Part shown: positions 27,557-37,073 of the stretch, in pieces | How the letters are laid out: each line of letters begins with the position of its first letter | How positions within the stretch are numbered: position 1 is the stretch's first letter | Origin: Bog-473 sp963783965 | Lineage (GTDB): Bacteria > Actinomycetota > Acidimicrobiia > Acidimicrobiales > RAAP-2 | Length of the DNA stretch: 64,000 bases | Direction of reading: 5' to 3' | NCBI GenBank assembly: GCA_963783965.1 | Contig: CAWAPQ010000003.1 | Location: 248,001-312,000 of the forward strand | Position numbers and translations under genes: made by a program | Notes under the pieces: model-generated | The model's input: the letters and a program-made list of their open reading frames with translations, nothing else | Databases searched by the model: none | What the model was told of the DNA's origin: nothing

Positions 27557-29299
27557 TTGAGCAGAGGTAAACACGCTCGAGTGGCGCGAGACGCCTCAGG
27601 CGGCGATCCGAAGGCGCCAAGAAGCCAGCCGGCCGTCGGCTGGATCGGCGCGCGCTGGTGGCATTCTCCGGTCGCATACCGGCGAGCGTCGTGGATCCCG
27701 GTGGCCACTGGCCTCCTGTCGTTGGGAATTTGTTGCTATCAGTTGTCGCTTCCATTCGTGCTGCTCGGGATTCATGGGTACACCGGCAATGGATATGACG
27801 ACGGTGTCTATCTAGGTGCCGCCACCCGACTTGTTCACGGGGTGCTGCCCTATCGAGACTTCGACTTCGTCCAGCCCCCTGGCATCACGCTCGTCATGGG
27901 ACCGGTGGCCCTAATCGGGCGTCTCGTCGGGACACGCGACGCTATGGCGATCGCCCGATGCTTGACGGCGGCGGTGACGGGACTCAACGCCACGCTGGCA
28001 GCGTATGTTGTGCGGGATCGGGGAAAGACGGCCATGCTCGTCGCGGGGGTCTCGCTGGCGTTGTTTCCATTGGCGGTCGCGGCCGATCAGTCGTTGTTGC
28101 TTGAGCCCTACTTGGTATGCCTGAGTCTTCTGGGAGTCATTGCGCTGTTTACCAGAGATGGACTGGCGAGCCCGCGCCGCGTACTTCTGGCCGGTCTAGT
28201 CCTCGGGTTTGCCGGAACGATCAAGCTGTGGGCCGTCCTCCCGGCTGCTGCGGCGCTTCTCTGTTGCGTTCCCAAATGGAGGCGTGGGGTTTTTCCTTTG
28301 AGTCTGGGCCTATTCGTTGGTTTCGTTGTGCCATCGCTGCCGTTCTTCGCGTTCGCTCCCCACGCCTTCGTTCACGATATCCTGACGTCGCAGCTCCACC
28401 GTGGCACATCAGGACTGGACGCGCTGTCCATCTCGCAGCGACTGGTGATGATCAGCGGCATCAGTGGACTCCCCAATATCAATGCGACAACGGGCCTGGC
28501 GGTTGGTCTGGCCATTGGGCTTGCCGCCCTGGCGGCGCTGGTGTACTCGACGACTTGGCGCCGCAGATCGAGACTCGATTGGTTCATACTCGTCGCCACG
28601 GTGATTGTCATCGCGGGAATGTTCTCCTCACCCGAGTTCTACGACCACTACGCGTATTTTCCGGCAGCGTTCCTCGCGCTGCTCCTGGGGGTATGCATCA
28701 GTCAGGTGGTCACGTGGGTGCGACAGAGTGCGGCGCATTTTGGACTCGCACGCAGGCGGGCCCCGGCCGTCATAGCGTCCCTTGCCGTATGCACTCTATT
28801 CATCGTTGCTGTGGTCCTGGTGGTGCGACAGGACACGACGTATGCAGCCTCATACCTGAGTAGTTCCAACGATCCCGCAGCGATAGTGGAGGCCGAGGTC
28901 CCCGATGGATCTTGCGTCGTCTTTGACTACGCGATCCTCGCGATCAACGCAGACCGGTTCACTTCTGCCAAAGCGGGCTGCCCGGCAACCGTCGATCCCT
29001 TTGGGATGTGGCTCGCGCGTGACAACGGTCAACCGCCGCCGGTGTCACCGCCTTACCCGGCCGCCTTCTCGGCGGCTTGGCAGAGATGGTTCGAACAGGC
29101 GAACTACGTGTTGCTTTCCGTAAAACTAAGCGACTACATACCGTGGACACCTCAGCTCATCTCCTACTTCGATCACCATTTCGTTCTCGTCGCATCTGAA
29201 CCTCGGACTTACGTCTATAGGCGCTCCGATAGTGCTCAATCGGCGGCGGCCAGCACTCTTCTGCGGACAGGCAGGGCGGTCTTTGTAGCTGGGCAGTGA
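27557..29299 (+). CDS. Multi-pass membrane glycosyltransferase, GT-C/GT39-like
   Basis: About 580 residues from TTG 27557; GTG 27581 is an alternative. Roughly eleven membrane helices are visible. The first outer loop carries an acidic pair in NGYDDGVYLGAATRLVHGVL followed by PYRDFDFVQPPG, the usual arrangement of lipid-phosphosugar-dependent GT-C enzymes, in which the acid is catalytic. Later helices include AGLVLGFAGTIKLWAVLP, and the C-terminal 120 residues form an outer soluble domain. It would add a sugar from a polyprenyl-phosphate donor to a glycan or protein outside the membrane. It lies alone, with the IS element starting 116 bases downstream. Third-position GC is lower than in the main polysaccharide locus, suggesting a different origin, which is inference. 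Confidence 0.75.
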   Translation: MSRGKHARVARDASGGDPKAPRSQPAVGWIGARWWHSPVAYRRASWIPVATGLLSLGICCYQLSLPFVLLGIHGYTGNGYDDGVYLGAATRLVHGVLPYRDFDFVQPPGITLVMGPVALIGRLVGTRDAMAIARCLTAAVTGLNATLAAYVVRDRGKTAMLVAGVSLALFPLAVAADQSLLLEPYLVCLSLLGVIALFTRDGLASPRRVLLAGLVLGFAGTIKLWAVLPAAAALLCCVPKWRRGVFPLSLGLFVGFVVPSLPFFAFAPHAFVHDILTSQLHRGTSGLDALSISQRLVMISGISGLPNINATTGLAVGLAIGLAALAALVYSTTWRRRSRLDWFILVATVIVIAGMFSSPEFYDHYAYFPAAFLALLLGVCISQVVTWVRQSAAHFGLARRRAPAVIASLAVCTLFIVAVVLVVRQDTTYAASYLSSSNDPAAIVEAEVPDGSCVVFDYAILAINADRFTSAKAGCPATVDPFGMWLARDNGQPPPVSPPYPAAFSAAWQRWFEQANYVLLSVKLSDYIPWTPQLISYFDHHFVLVASEPRTYVYRRSDSAQSAAASTLLRTGRAVFVAGQ

Positions 29300-29411
29300 C
29301 GGGACCGCGACCGATTTTTTGGCCGTAGAAGACCTCCGTATCGATCGTTCAACCACAGATCGGAGCCGAACTCGGCGGGAGCTTATGGACACGCATGGTG
29401 AGTCTCGAGCA

Positions 29412-29415
29412 CTAA
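29412..29415 (+). repeat. Target-site duplication CTAA (left)
   Basis: CTAA directly precedes the left inverted repeat and is repeated at 31081-31084 directly after the right inverted repeat. Four bases is the usual duplication length of IS1380-family elements. Confidence 0.75.
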
Positions 29416-31080
29416 CCCGGACCTTTCAGTAACTCTCTGCTGAAACATCCGCAAAGACGCGGAAAAGCCCTCTTGGCGATGGAAACTGTTGGTTGCGAGA
29501 CCACAGAAACCCGATCCAGGAGGGCACTTCCGAGATGAATCGTAACGCGTGACGACCAGGCATCGTGGTGACCACCGGTGGCCAAGGCGTGGTCTCCCAC
29601 GCCGGGGCACGACTGCTGTGCGAACTGGCCGATGACGTGGGCCTTACCGAGGCGCTGTCAGAGGCCATGGCTCCGACCAAGCAACGCCGTCGGGGCCATG
29701 ATCGTGGCCAGGTGCTCGTCGATATGGCTGTGGCGATTGCCGATGGGGCCACCACGCTGAGCGACGTGCGCGTGCTCGGCGACCAGCCGGGCCTCTTCGG
29801 CGAGGTGGCGTCGGTGCCGACGATGTGGCGCACCCTCGAGGCGACCAACCACAGCGCCCTCGAGCGCATCGAGGCCGCTCGGGCCAACGCTCGAGCGACT
29901 GCGTGGGCGGCCGGGATGGACCCGGGCTTCTACGTGATCGACATCGACGCCACGCTCGTCAATGCCCACTCGGACAAGGAGGGTGCGGCGCCCAACTACA
30001 AGCACGGGTTTGGCTTCGCGCCATGGTCGCCTTCCTCGACGCCACGGGCGAGGCCCTGGCCGCCATCTTGCGCCCGGGCAACGCGGCGGCCGGATCGGCC
30101 CAAGATCACGTGCGTTTGCTCGACGCCGCGTTGGCCCAGCTGCCGGTGGATCCAATGGCCGAGCGAGGTCATCGCCCGGACCGATTGGGCCGGGGCCAGC
30201 CACGGCTTCGTCGATGCCTGCCGCGAGCGTGGCGTCCGCTTCGTCGTGGGTCACCGCCTCAGCGCCGAGCTGGCTCGCCTGGTCGTCGACCTCCCCCAAA
30301 AGCGCTGGATGTCGACCATTTCGGCCGACGGGACCCAAGAACGTGACGCCGGGGTGGTGGCCGAGATCACCGACCTGGTGGATCTCGGACTGTGGCCCCA
30401 AGGCACCCGCATGGTGGTGCGACGCGAAGAGCCCCACCCAGGCGCACAGCTCACCTTCAGCGACGTCGACGGCCACCGCTACCAGCTCTTCATCACCGAC
30501 CACCCCCAAGACGATGTGGCCTTCCTCGAAGCCCTCTATCGGGGTCGGGGACGCTGCGAGCGGCGCATCTGCGACGCCAAGGACACCGGGCTCGAGAACC
30601 TGCCTTCGGCCAGCTTCGCCATCAACGAGGCCTGGCTCGTCTTGGTGCTCATCGCAAGCGACCTGCTTGCCTGGATGCGCGGCCTGTGCCTCGAGGGCGC
30701 TCTGCAAAAGGCCGAGCCCAAGCGCCTGCGCTACACGTTGTTGCATAGTGCGGGGATCCTCGTGCGCTCGGCGTGCCGGACGACCTTGCGCATCGCGGCA
30801 GGCTGGCCGTGGGCCGACGACCTCGTCACCGCCTTCGCTCGACTGCCAGGGTGGATGCCGGCCACGACCTGAAGGCGCGTTCGTCCTCCTCAAAACGATC
30901 CACACGACCACGCCGGGACCCGCACGCCCCAGAGCGTGTCCAACGCCGCTCTTGGCGACACCGAACACAGCGTGTCGACTCTCGCCTCACAGCCAGAGGC
31001 CGTCATTCGACAGGGTCAGTCCTGCGGCGCGTCATTGGTGACCTCAGAGGCTTCAGCGGCGAGTTATGAAAGGTCCGGGC
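29416..31080 (+). mobile_element. Complete IS1380-family insertion sequence (1665 bp)
   Basis: The left end reads CCCGGACCTTTCAGTAACTC and the reverse complement of the right end reads CCCGGACCTTTCATAACTCG, giving inverted repeats of about 19-26 bases with one gap. Both ends are bordered by CTAA. One transposase gene of the IS1380 family fills the element. It separates the GT-C gene from a GT2-TPR gene. Because the duplication is intact, the insertion is probably fairly recent. Confidence 0.85.
29565..30872 (+). pseudogene. IS1380-family DDE transposase with two compensating frameshifts
   Basis: The nominal open frame of 435 residues starts at GTG 29565 (VVTTGGQGVVSHAGARLLC). Catalytic-region motifs are FYVIDIDATLVNAHSDKEGA (first Asp), VIARTDWAGASHGFVDACRE (second Asp) and RGRCERRICDAKDTGLENLP (Glu). 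Between about 30020 and 30160 the frame encodes unrelated Arg/Pro-rich residues, while the neighbouring frame gives the expected MVAFLDATGEALAAILRPGN. One base is missing near 30021 and one extra near 30150, so the protein returns to frame. Either two sequencing errors or a genuinely altered element. An in-frame TGA lies between an ATG at 29535 and the GTG used here, so the true N-terminus may also be damaged. Confidence 0.85.
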
Positions 31081-31084
31081 TAAG
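31081..31084 (+). repeat. Target-site duplication CTAA (right)
   Basis: Second copy of CTAA, immediately outside the right inverted repeat of the IS element. Confidence 0.75.
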
Positions 31085-31247
31085 GATGCGATTGGAATGC
31101 CGGATATGACCAGACTCCCATCCCGTGGCCGTCGTACAGCGGATTTTGTAGTGTGGTGGGCGGGCGGCTTTCGGTTTGGGCTGCCAATAGTGGCGGGGGA
31201 GCGGCAGCCGGTGATTCTGACCGTGGTCGACGAGGTGAGGTGCCTTC

Positions 31248-32391
31248 ATGATGACAGCCAAGACTGAAGCCGGGAAGCCCGAGATAGTCGGGTGGTCCTT
31301 GGCCATGATCGTGCGGGACGCCGAAGCACAGATAGGGGACGTGCTCGATGATGCCGCCGCGATCTGCGACGAGCTAATCGTCGTCGACACTGGCTCGAAC
31401 GATGCCACCATGAGAGTGGCAGTCGAACATGGGGCACGGGTCGTTGAGTTCCCATGGATAGATGACTTTTCAGCGGCTAGAAATGTCTCGTTCGAGCAAT
31501 GTTCTGGTGAATGGATCCTCTGGCTGGATGCAGACGATCGGATTCCTCCGGAAGCTCAGGGACAGTTTTTGCAACTCAAGGCGGAACTCGCGTCCATTCC
31601 TTCTGATGTGAATGCGGTCATGATGCCCTACAACATTTCGTTCTCCCCGGCTGACCCGAGCGTTTGTACCTTCAGTTTCGATCGAGAGCCGCGTGATTCG
31701 CCGCAGCGCTGAATTGCGGTGGGCGGGTCCGGTGCACGAATGCATCGACGTCCGCGGTCCAACCATGCGATGGCCGGCCGCTTGGGTGGAGCATCGGCCT
31801 CGATCAGAGGACAGGGGATCCAAGGTGGACCGTAACCTTGGGATTCTCGAACGCGCCTGGATGGCGGGAGATGATTCGTCGAGGACGCTGTTCTATCTGG
31901 CCAATGAGCTCAGAGACCACCAACGTTGGGAAGACGCACTCCTTGCGTACCGGGAGTACTTTACGAAGCTGGGCACCGTTGCATGGGAGCGATACTCGGC
32001 GTTGCTGTCGATGGCCACTTGTGCTGATTCCCTCGGGAATGAGAACGACAAGCTTGCCTTTCTCTTCGATGCGCTCAAGCTCGATAGCACCCGAGCAGAG
32101 GCGTTCATGAGGCTCGGGTATCACTACTACAACGGTCGCGAATGGCAGAAGGCTGTGCCGTTCTTCGCCGCAGCGTGCAGTCTCCGGCGACCGACTGATG
32201 GATTCATCGAGGACTCCGCCTACACCTGGGCTCCGTGGGATTTCTTATCGGTATGTCACAGCGAGTTGGGTATGTATGAGGAGGCTCTCGAGGAGACGGT
32301 AAAGGCATTGCGCTGGTCAGATGATCGTCAGCGACTCATGAAGAACATTGAGTTCTACCTTGATCAGCTTCGTTTGAGCCAGCCGAGGTAA
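31248..32391 (+). pseudogene. GT2 glycosyltransferase with TPR tail, one frameshift
   Basis: The first frame (start 31248) encodes a GT-A nucleotide-sugar domain: SLAMIVRDAEAQIGDVLDDA, ELIVVDTGSNDAT and the metal-binding LWLDADDRIPPEAQ. It stops at 31712, but from about 31690 the neighbouring frame carries on with IRRSAELRWAGPVHECI, the family's next conserved block, then TPR-like helices (YLANELRDHQRWEDALLAYR) to 32391. One extra C in GAGAGCCGCG near 31690 explains the break. The joined protein would have about 380 residues. These GT2-TPR proteins are common in surface glycan regions; acceptor unknown. A very similar gene lies at 33526-34627. The GCAGCCGG-rich leader after the IS right end offers no clear ribosome binding site; GAGGTG lies nine bases upstream. 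Confidence 0.78.
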
Positions 32392-32550
32392 TTGACCCAG
32401 AGGGATTATTGGAGCAGACCCGACACCATGCACCGACGCATCGTCTACGGCGGGGCGCTCGATCCCGGCAGTTCGTTGTTCCAATCAAATGTTCTGGAGG
32501 CCGACGGTGGGCATGGACCTGCTCGTCTTTGAGCGACGAGATCCTGATGA

Positions 32551-33171
32551 CTATGGCGTGATGCCCGCCGGCACTCTCTGAGCGAGAGACGGCGTGATGG
32601 CAATGGCCTTTTTCAAATCAGCATGCCCTGGAAGAGGTTGGTTCTGAGCAATCAGGAGCAGGCCGAGATTGAAAAGAACGTTCGCGTCGTTCGGGCTGAG
32701 TGCGATGATTTTGTTGTACTCATCGATTGCCGCCTGCGGATCGCTTGAACTCTGCGCAGTTGCCAGGTTGTACATCGCTGGTATGTAGGTCGGATCGGCC
32801 AACAGTGCCTTGTTGTACTCCGTTATAGCTTGTGTTGGATTGCTCAAGTGCTCCTGGTAGATGGTTCCCAGGTCGTAGTAGGCAATCGCACTCGCCGGAT
32901 TCTTCGCAAGAGCCGCGTTGAAATCCGTCATCGCTTCTTGGGTCTGGCCATTGGACTCCGCTTTGAGGCCCTGAGCGATCAGCGCATCGGCGGACGAACT
33001 GGCACTCGGGCTATCACTCGAGCAAGCTGCCGCCGACAGCGCTATAGCGACGAAAGCCGGAGCGAGGAGAAAACGCGCCCTTCGGAACGACCGGGATTGG
33101 CGTGCCGATGCAACCTCCCGCGTTGGCATGCTGGCCTGCGCTTGAGTGGGCTGAATCGAACGTGAAGTCAT
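32551..33171 (-). CDS. TPR-repeat lipoprotein
   Basis: About 206 residues from ATG 33171. A basic N-terminus is followed by a hydrophobic segment and lipobox-like Cys (APAFVAIALSAAACSSDS), then a Ser-rich spacer and three to four tetratricopeptide repeats: ALIAQGLKAESNGQTQEAMT, AIAYYDLGTIYQEHLSNPTQ, YIPAMYNLATAQSSSDPQAA, NVLFNLGLLLIAQNQPLPGH. It should be anchored on the outer face of the membrane as a protein-binding scaffold. The frame is open upstream to 33378, but the chosen start gives a normal lipoprotein signal, with GAGGGAG immediately before it. It lies between two GT2-TPR genes and is divergent from the second, so a shared role in the same surface system is a fair inference. Confidence 0.78.
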   Translation of the reverse strand: MTSRSIQPTQAQASMPTREVASARQSRSFRRARFLLAPAFVAIALSAAACSSDSPSASSSADALIAQGLKAESNGQTQEAMTDFNAALAKNPASAIAYYDLGTIYQEHLSNPTQAITEYNKALLADPTYIPAMYNLATAQSSSDPQAAIDEYNKIIALSPNDANVLFNLGLLLIAQNQPLPGHADLKKAIAITPSLAQRVPAGITP

Positions 33172-33525
33172 CTCCCTCGCCTCTGATCGGAATGTGTGTA
33201 GATATGTCGACCTGGCCGGGCCTGTCGGATTGCGACACGATAACGCCAGAAGCCCGCCTTTTGGATGCACCCATCCTGTCGGTAATTGGACCGCGGTTCT
33301 TGAGTTCCTTACCCGATATGACTGAAATGAGCTCCCACGCCCGCCCCTGACGCAGACCGTGAACGCGAATCCCGGCACACGAGCCCAAGGGCCTGGACAG
33401 GCATAATGCCTTTAGTTGGTTCATCGACTGACCGAAATACGGCAAGGGGTATGTGACGGGCTTCGCGGTGCTGGTCTGCTGAGATAGCTGCTCCAATGAG
33501 GCCGCTACGGTATAGGTAAGTCTTT
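33172..33525. other. Divergent promoter region
   Basis: No gene seen between the lipoprotein and the second GT2-TPR gene. The interval should carry promoters for both directions; no operator or known motif recognised. Confidence 0.4.
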
Positions 33526-34627
33526 ATGAACCAGATGGCGAGCGACACGCGGCGACCCACCATCTGCCTCGCCATGATCGTGAAGGACGAATCCTCTTCC
33601 ATCGAGGGCTGTCTCAGCTCCGCCCTGCCGTATATCGACTCATGGGTCATCGTTGATACGGGGTCCGTTGACGACACGTGCGAGCGCATCGAGCGGACTT
33701 TGGCTTCGATCCCAGGACATCTGGAACGACGGCCGTTCGTCGATTTCGGCTACAACCGAACCGAGTTGATGGAACTCGTGTATGAGCAGCGGATGGACTG
33801 GGTGTTGCTCCTCGATGCCGACATGATGATCGAGGTGGACGGTGACCTCCACGATCTCCTCTCACAGAAATGGGATCGCGAGATTGTGCTTGTTGAGATC
33901 GAAGGTGAAACCGAACGACCCATGCCCCATCTTGTCCGAGGGAACCGCCACTGGAAATTTCGAGGGCGTCGCGCAGGACGTGCTGTTGACTCCCGGGAGA
34001 CCTAGGCCGGCCCGGATGCAGGCCGTGCGGATCCGACACCTTGCCAATGACGGCTCGTTGTTCGCTCGACTCGAGCGTGATCGTCGCCTTCTCGAGGCCG
34101 AGTTCGCCCGCCACCCTTTGGATCCACGGAACCTCTTCTATCTCGCCCAGGCCTGTCGCGACCTTGGAGAGATAGATGCCGCTGTGCAGTACTACGCCAT
34201 GAGGTCGGTGATGAACTCGCCCGAGACCTGGGACGAAGAAACTTTCTACGCCCAGTATCAGCTGGGCGTACTCCAAATGGACGACGACTGGCCTGCTGCA
34301 GCCGATGCGCTTTTGCTCGCATGGTCCATGCGCCCGACGAGGGCGGAACCGCTGTACCGCCTTGCCTTCGGATGGCGCACTCGAGGTGCGTGGCCCGCGG
34401 CCTATCTATTTGCGAGCCGAGGTGTTCATATTCCAGTACCGGACGACGTTCTCTTCGTCGACATCCCGATGTATCGCTGGGGACTGCGTTTCGAGAGATC
34501 GGTGGCCGCTTGGTATGTAGGCGAACGAGATCTCTCCCGCGTGTACACCGAGGAGCTCCTGTCCGACCCAGATTTGCCCGACTACTGGCGCGTTCACGCC
34601 GAAGAGAACCTCCGCACTCGGATGTGA
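33526..34627 (+). pseudogene. Second GT2 glycosyltransferase with TPR-like tail, one frameshift
   Basis: The start at ATG 33526 encodes the GT-A domain: ICLAMIVKDESSSIEGCLSS, SWVIVDTGSVDDTCERIERT and the metal site DWVLLLDADMMIEVDG. The frame runs into a stop at 34005, but from about 33960 the next frame continues FEGVAQDVLLTPGRP and then helical repeats (NLFYLAQACRDLGEIDAAVQ, LYRLAFGWRTRGAW) to 34627. One extra T in GGAAATTTCG at 33958-33960 accounts for it. The joined protein would be about 366 residues. It resembles the gene at 31248-32391 in order of domains, though not closely in sequence. Probably a cytoplasmic glycosyltransferase of the same surface-glycan module. Confidence 0.8.
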
Positions 34628-35103
34628 GTCGGGACGCCGAAAGCGAGCCGTGTTGGCTGGAGCACGATCCCAATCTCGGGGTCGCGGAACTCCCTCCGAA
34701 GAGGCTCCTCCCCCGACCACCTGGGATTGGCCACCGGAACATTGAGCGATGCCCAACAGTTCTTCGACATGACGATGACACCGAGCCCTTTGCCTGGACC
34801 ACCCGATGCTGACTCACCTAGCCCAGGCTGAAACCCGCTATCCCCCCTCATCATTTCGATCGCAGGACGAGTGGGTGGACATCCAGAGAGGCATGGATCA
34901 CCGGCCGCTCACGGCACCCTGGTACAACGACGAGGTCCAGAGGCCGCGCTCGGCCGGGCGATACGACCCGATATGTTCTGACTACCGGGTCACGTATGGC
35001 CGCTCACGTCAGTCACGAGTCGTGGCGGTACGTGGCCCGGAACTGGACACACCTTCGGAAGGTCACGCTGGCCTGGAGACCGGCCCCTCATTACGCTGTT
35101 CCT
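34628..35103. other. Intergenic, no confident gene
   Basis: Short overlapping frames on both strands lack domains and start signals. Nothing else recognised. Confidence 0.4.
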
Positions 35104-35640
35104 GTGGGCCCGTTCATCTTGGTCCGTCACGCGCAGCCCCTTCGTGAAACGTCGTTGCCCCCGGCACAATGGGATCTCGACCCCAATGACATTGGGGCAA
35201 TCTCGGAAGTGGCCGACTCGCTGCGAGGTCTCGACCTCAAACGGTTTCGGACCAGCTCGGAACCGAAGGCCGTGCAGACGGGTCGCCCGCTCGCTGAGCT
35301 TCTCGATGTGCCGACGGAGCAAGACATTCGACTGAACGAGGTGCTTCGTCCGCGGATCGTTGATGACGGCGCCTTCCGCAAGGGCGTTAAGTCCTACTTG
35401 AACGGTGGCCATCTCACCGGTTGGGAGGCCCAGGAAGACGTTGTCCGGAGAATGTCGGCTGCAGTTGCGGACGCTCATGACATTGGTCTTGTCGGACTTG
35501 TCTCGCACGGAATTGCAATTTCGCTTCTCGTGGAGCACCTCGGTCTCGTTCGGGCCTGGGGTTTCTGGATGCAGCTGGCAAGTCCAGATGCCTGGCTCAT
35601 CGACGGGTGCACCATTAGACGGTTGGGGGCCGAGGTTTAG
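35104..35640 (+). CDS. Histidine phosphatase superfamily protein
   Basis: About 178 residues from GTG 35104. The N-terminal strand carries the LVRHAQP signature, whose His is the phospho-acceptor; the usual RHG is RHA here. LKRFRTSSEPKAVQTGRPLA supplies the second Arg region and GLVGLVSHGIAISLLVEHLG the second catalytic His. These are all key elements of the family (SixA/CobC/phosphoglycerate mutase type). The frame is open upstream to 34996, but a start at 35104 places the signature near the N-terminus as usual. No ribosome binding site is obvious. Substrates in this family range from sugar phosphates to phosphoproteins and none is indicated. The gene stands alone between the GT2-TPR gene and a minus-strand mannosyltransferase. 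Confidence 0.78.
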   Translation: MGPFILVRHAQPLRETSLPPAQWDLDPNDIGAISEVADSLRGLDLKRFRTSSEPKAVQTGRPLAELLDVPTEQDIRLNEVLRPRIVDDGAFRKGVKSYLNGGHLTGWEAQEDVVRRMSAAVADAHDIGLVGLVSHGIAISLLVEHLGLVRAWGFWMQLASPDAWLIDGCTIRRLGAEV

Positions 35641-35774
35641 GAGATCGGGCCAGCAGGTCGTTGGTGGAGTGCCGAGAGCTCGCTGGATTGTGCACTCGGT
35701 CTGCCTATCCCGGTTCAGTCACCCGACGGCGCCGCCGCGAGATTGCGGCTCGGCATTCCTGGCTGTCACGGTGC

Positions 35775-37073
35775 TCAGGCGACCCAGTGCCAGGTCGCGA
35801 ACGAACCGGAGAAATACACCAGCAACAGGGCGGAGGTTCCAAGTACCGGCAAGCGCCACCGGCGATGTCGCGCCAGCCATAAACCGATCATCATCATGAG
35901 GGGAAAGGCAACTTGGACAAAGCGCGGCAATCCGCTGAGCGGCATCGCGGCGATCGGGTCGGAGCAGACAACTACCAAAACCGCGATGACATACGCACCG
36001 TACGCAACGGGGAGGCGACGGAAGGCAGCGATGGCTCCGCCGAGTGCGATCAGGAAAAAAGCGAAGTCCTCCAAGTTGTCGCGAGCAATCGTCATCGGGT
36101 CGTAGCCGAACGAGATGCCCGGCGTCCAGTACACGGTCAGGCTTTGTCCCGAGACAATCTGCCGAGCTCCGGCCCACGCCGCTTGGCCTGCAAGCCACAC
36201 GCCATGGAACGGGTTGGAGTTTTCGCGCAACCAGGTCCTTTGAGAGGTGAAGGGGCTGAGTGGGTCCAGACCCTTCAGTGCAAGCCATGCCATGAAAGCG
36301 CCCAGACCTGCTGGTACAAGGACAAGCCACAAAATGTCGAGACGCAAGCGCCATCGGCGATCCTTCAGATAAACCAAGACGAGCGGGACGATCAGCACAA
36401 ACCCGAGGGAATGCGCGGCTGTTGCCAGTCCTCCGAGCAGCCCTGCCCACGCCCAACGGCCTTGACGAGCCATGAACATCGAACCCACCGAGCAGGCGAG
36501 GAAGAGCGACACTGGATATGCGGCGGTCATAAAAAATGCCATCGGAAACACGGCGGTGGCGAACACGGCCAGCCGTGGCGCGTCGGGGTAGCGATCGCCG
36601 AACTCAAGGGCCGTGAGCTTCCAAGTCAGGCGTAGCGCGACGACCGTTGCAAAGGAACTGACGAGGATGCCTCCCAGGAGGACCCCGACACCAAGGCGTG
36701 CTACGCCTGCGACGATCAGGGGATACAACGGGAAGAACTCGCCAGGAGGAGAGCCTCCTGGGCCATAACCGTGCAGCGCAGTCCACAGGTACCAAAGTCC
36801 GTCCCAGCGAGCAAAGGGAGCCACGAGGATGTCGGTTACCGATCCCAGCCCGGTCGCCAGCCCTGGCGGGTTGAACACTCCAGGCCCAGACTGGCCCGAA
36901 CCGAATATGAGCACCGCGCCCATACCGCCAATCGCGACGAGCACCAGGCTGCACGCATAGGCCACCATGGCATCGCGTAGCGCTCTGTCAGCCCTTATTC
37001 GATCGATCCGATTGGACCAGCCGACGCCAGAGAACCACGGAGAGGGTCGCCGATGTGTTGCGGGAGAGTTCAT
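35775..37073 (-). CDS. PIG-V-like mannosyltransferase, multi-pass membrane protein
   Basis: The protein has 432 residues with about ten membrane helices. The first outer loop carries FARWDGLWYLWTALHGYG, containing the acidic and Trp residues of the PIG-V family, followed by PPGEFFPLYPLIVAG, also characteristic. PIG-V-type enzymes are GT-C mannosyltransferases that use polyprenyl-phosphate-mannose on the outer face; bacterial members are found in actinobacteria and Chloroflexi-like genomes. The ATG at 37073 is preceded by AAAGG at a normal distance. The gene converges with the histidine phosphatase gene. It could mannosylate an exported glycan, lipid or the secreted proteins of this window. 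The target is inference. Confidence 0.82.
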   Translation of the reverse strand: MNSPATHRRPSPWFSGVGWSNRIDRIRADRALRDAMVAYACSLVLVAIGGMGAVLIFGSGQSGPGVFNPPGLATGLGSVTDILVAPFARWDGLWYLWTALHGYGPGGSPPGEFFPLYPLIVAGVARLGVGVLLGGILVSSFATVVALRLTWKLTALEFGDRYPDAPRLAVFATAVFPMAFFMTAAYPVSLFLACSVGSMFMARQGRWAWAGLLGGLATAAHSLGFVLIVPLVLVYLKDRRWRLRLDILWLVLVPAGLGAFMAWLALKGLDPLSPFTSQRTWLRENSNPFHGVWLAGQAAWAGARQIVSGQSLTVYWTPGISFGYDPMTIARDNLEDFAFFLIALGGAIAAFRRLPVAYGAYVIAVLVVVCSDPIAAMPLSGLPRFVQVAFPLMMMIGLWLARHRRWRLPVLGTSALLLVYFSGSFATWHWVA

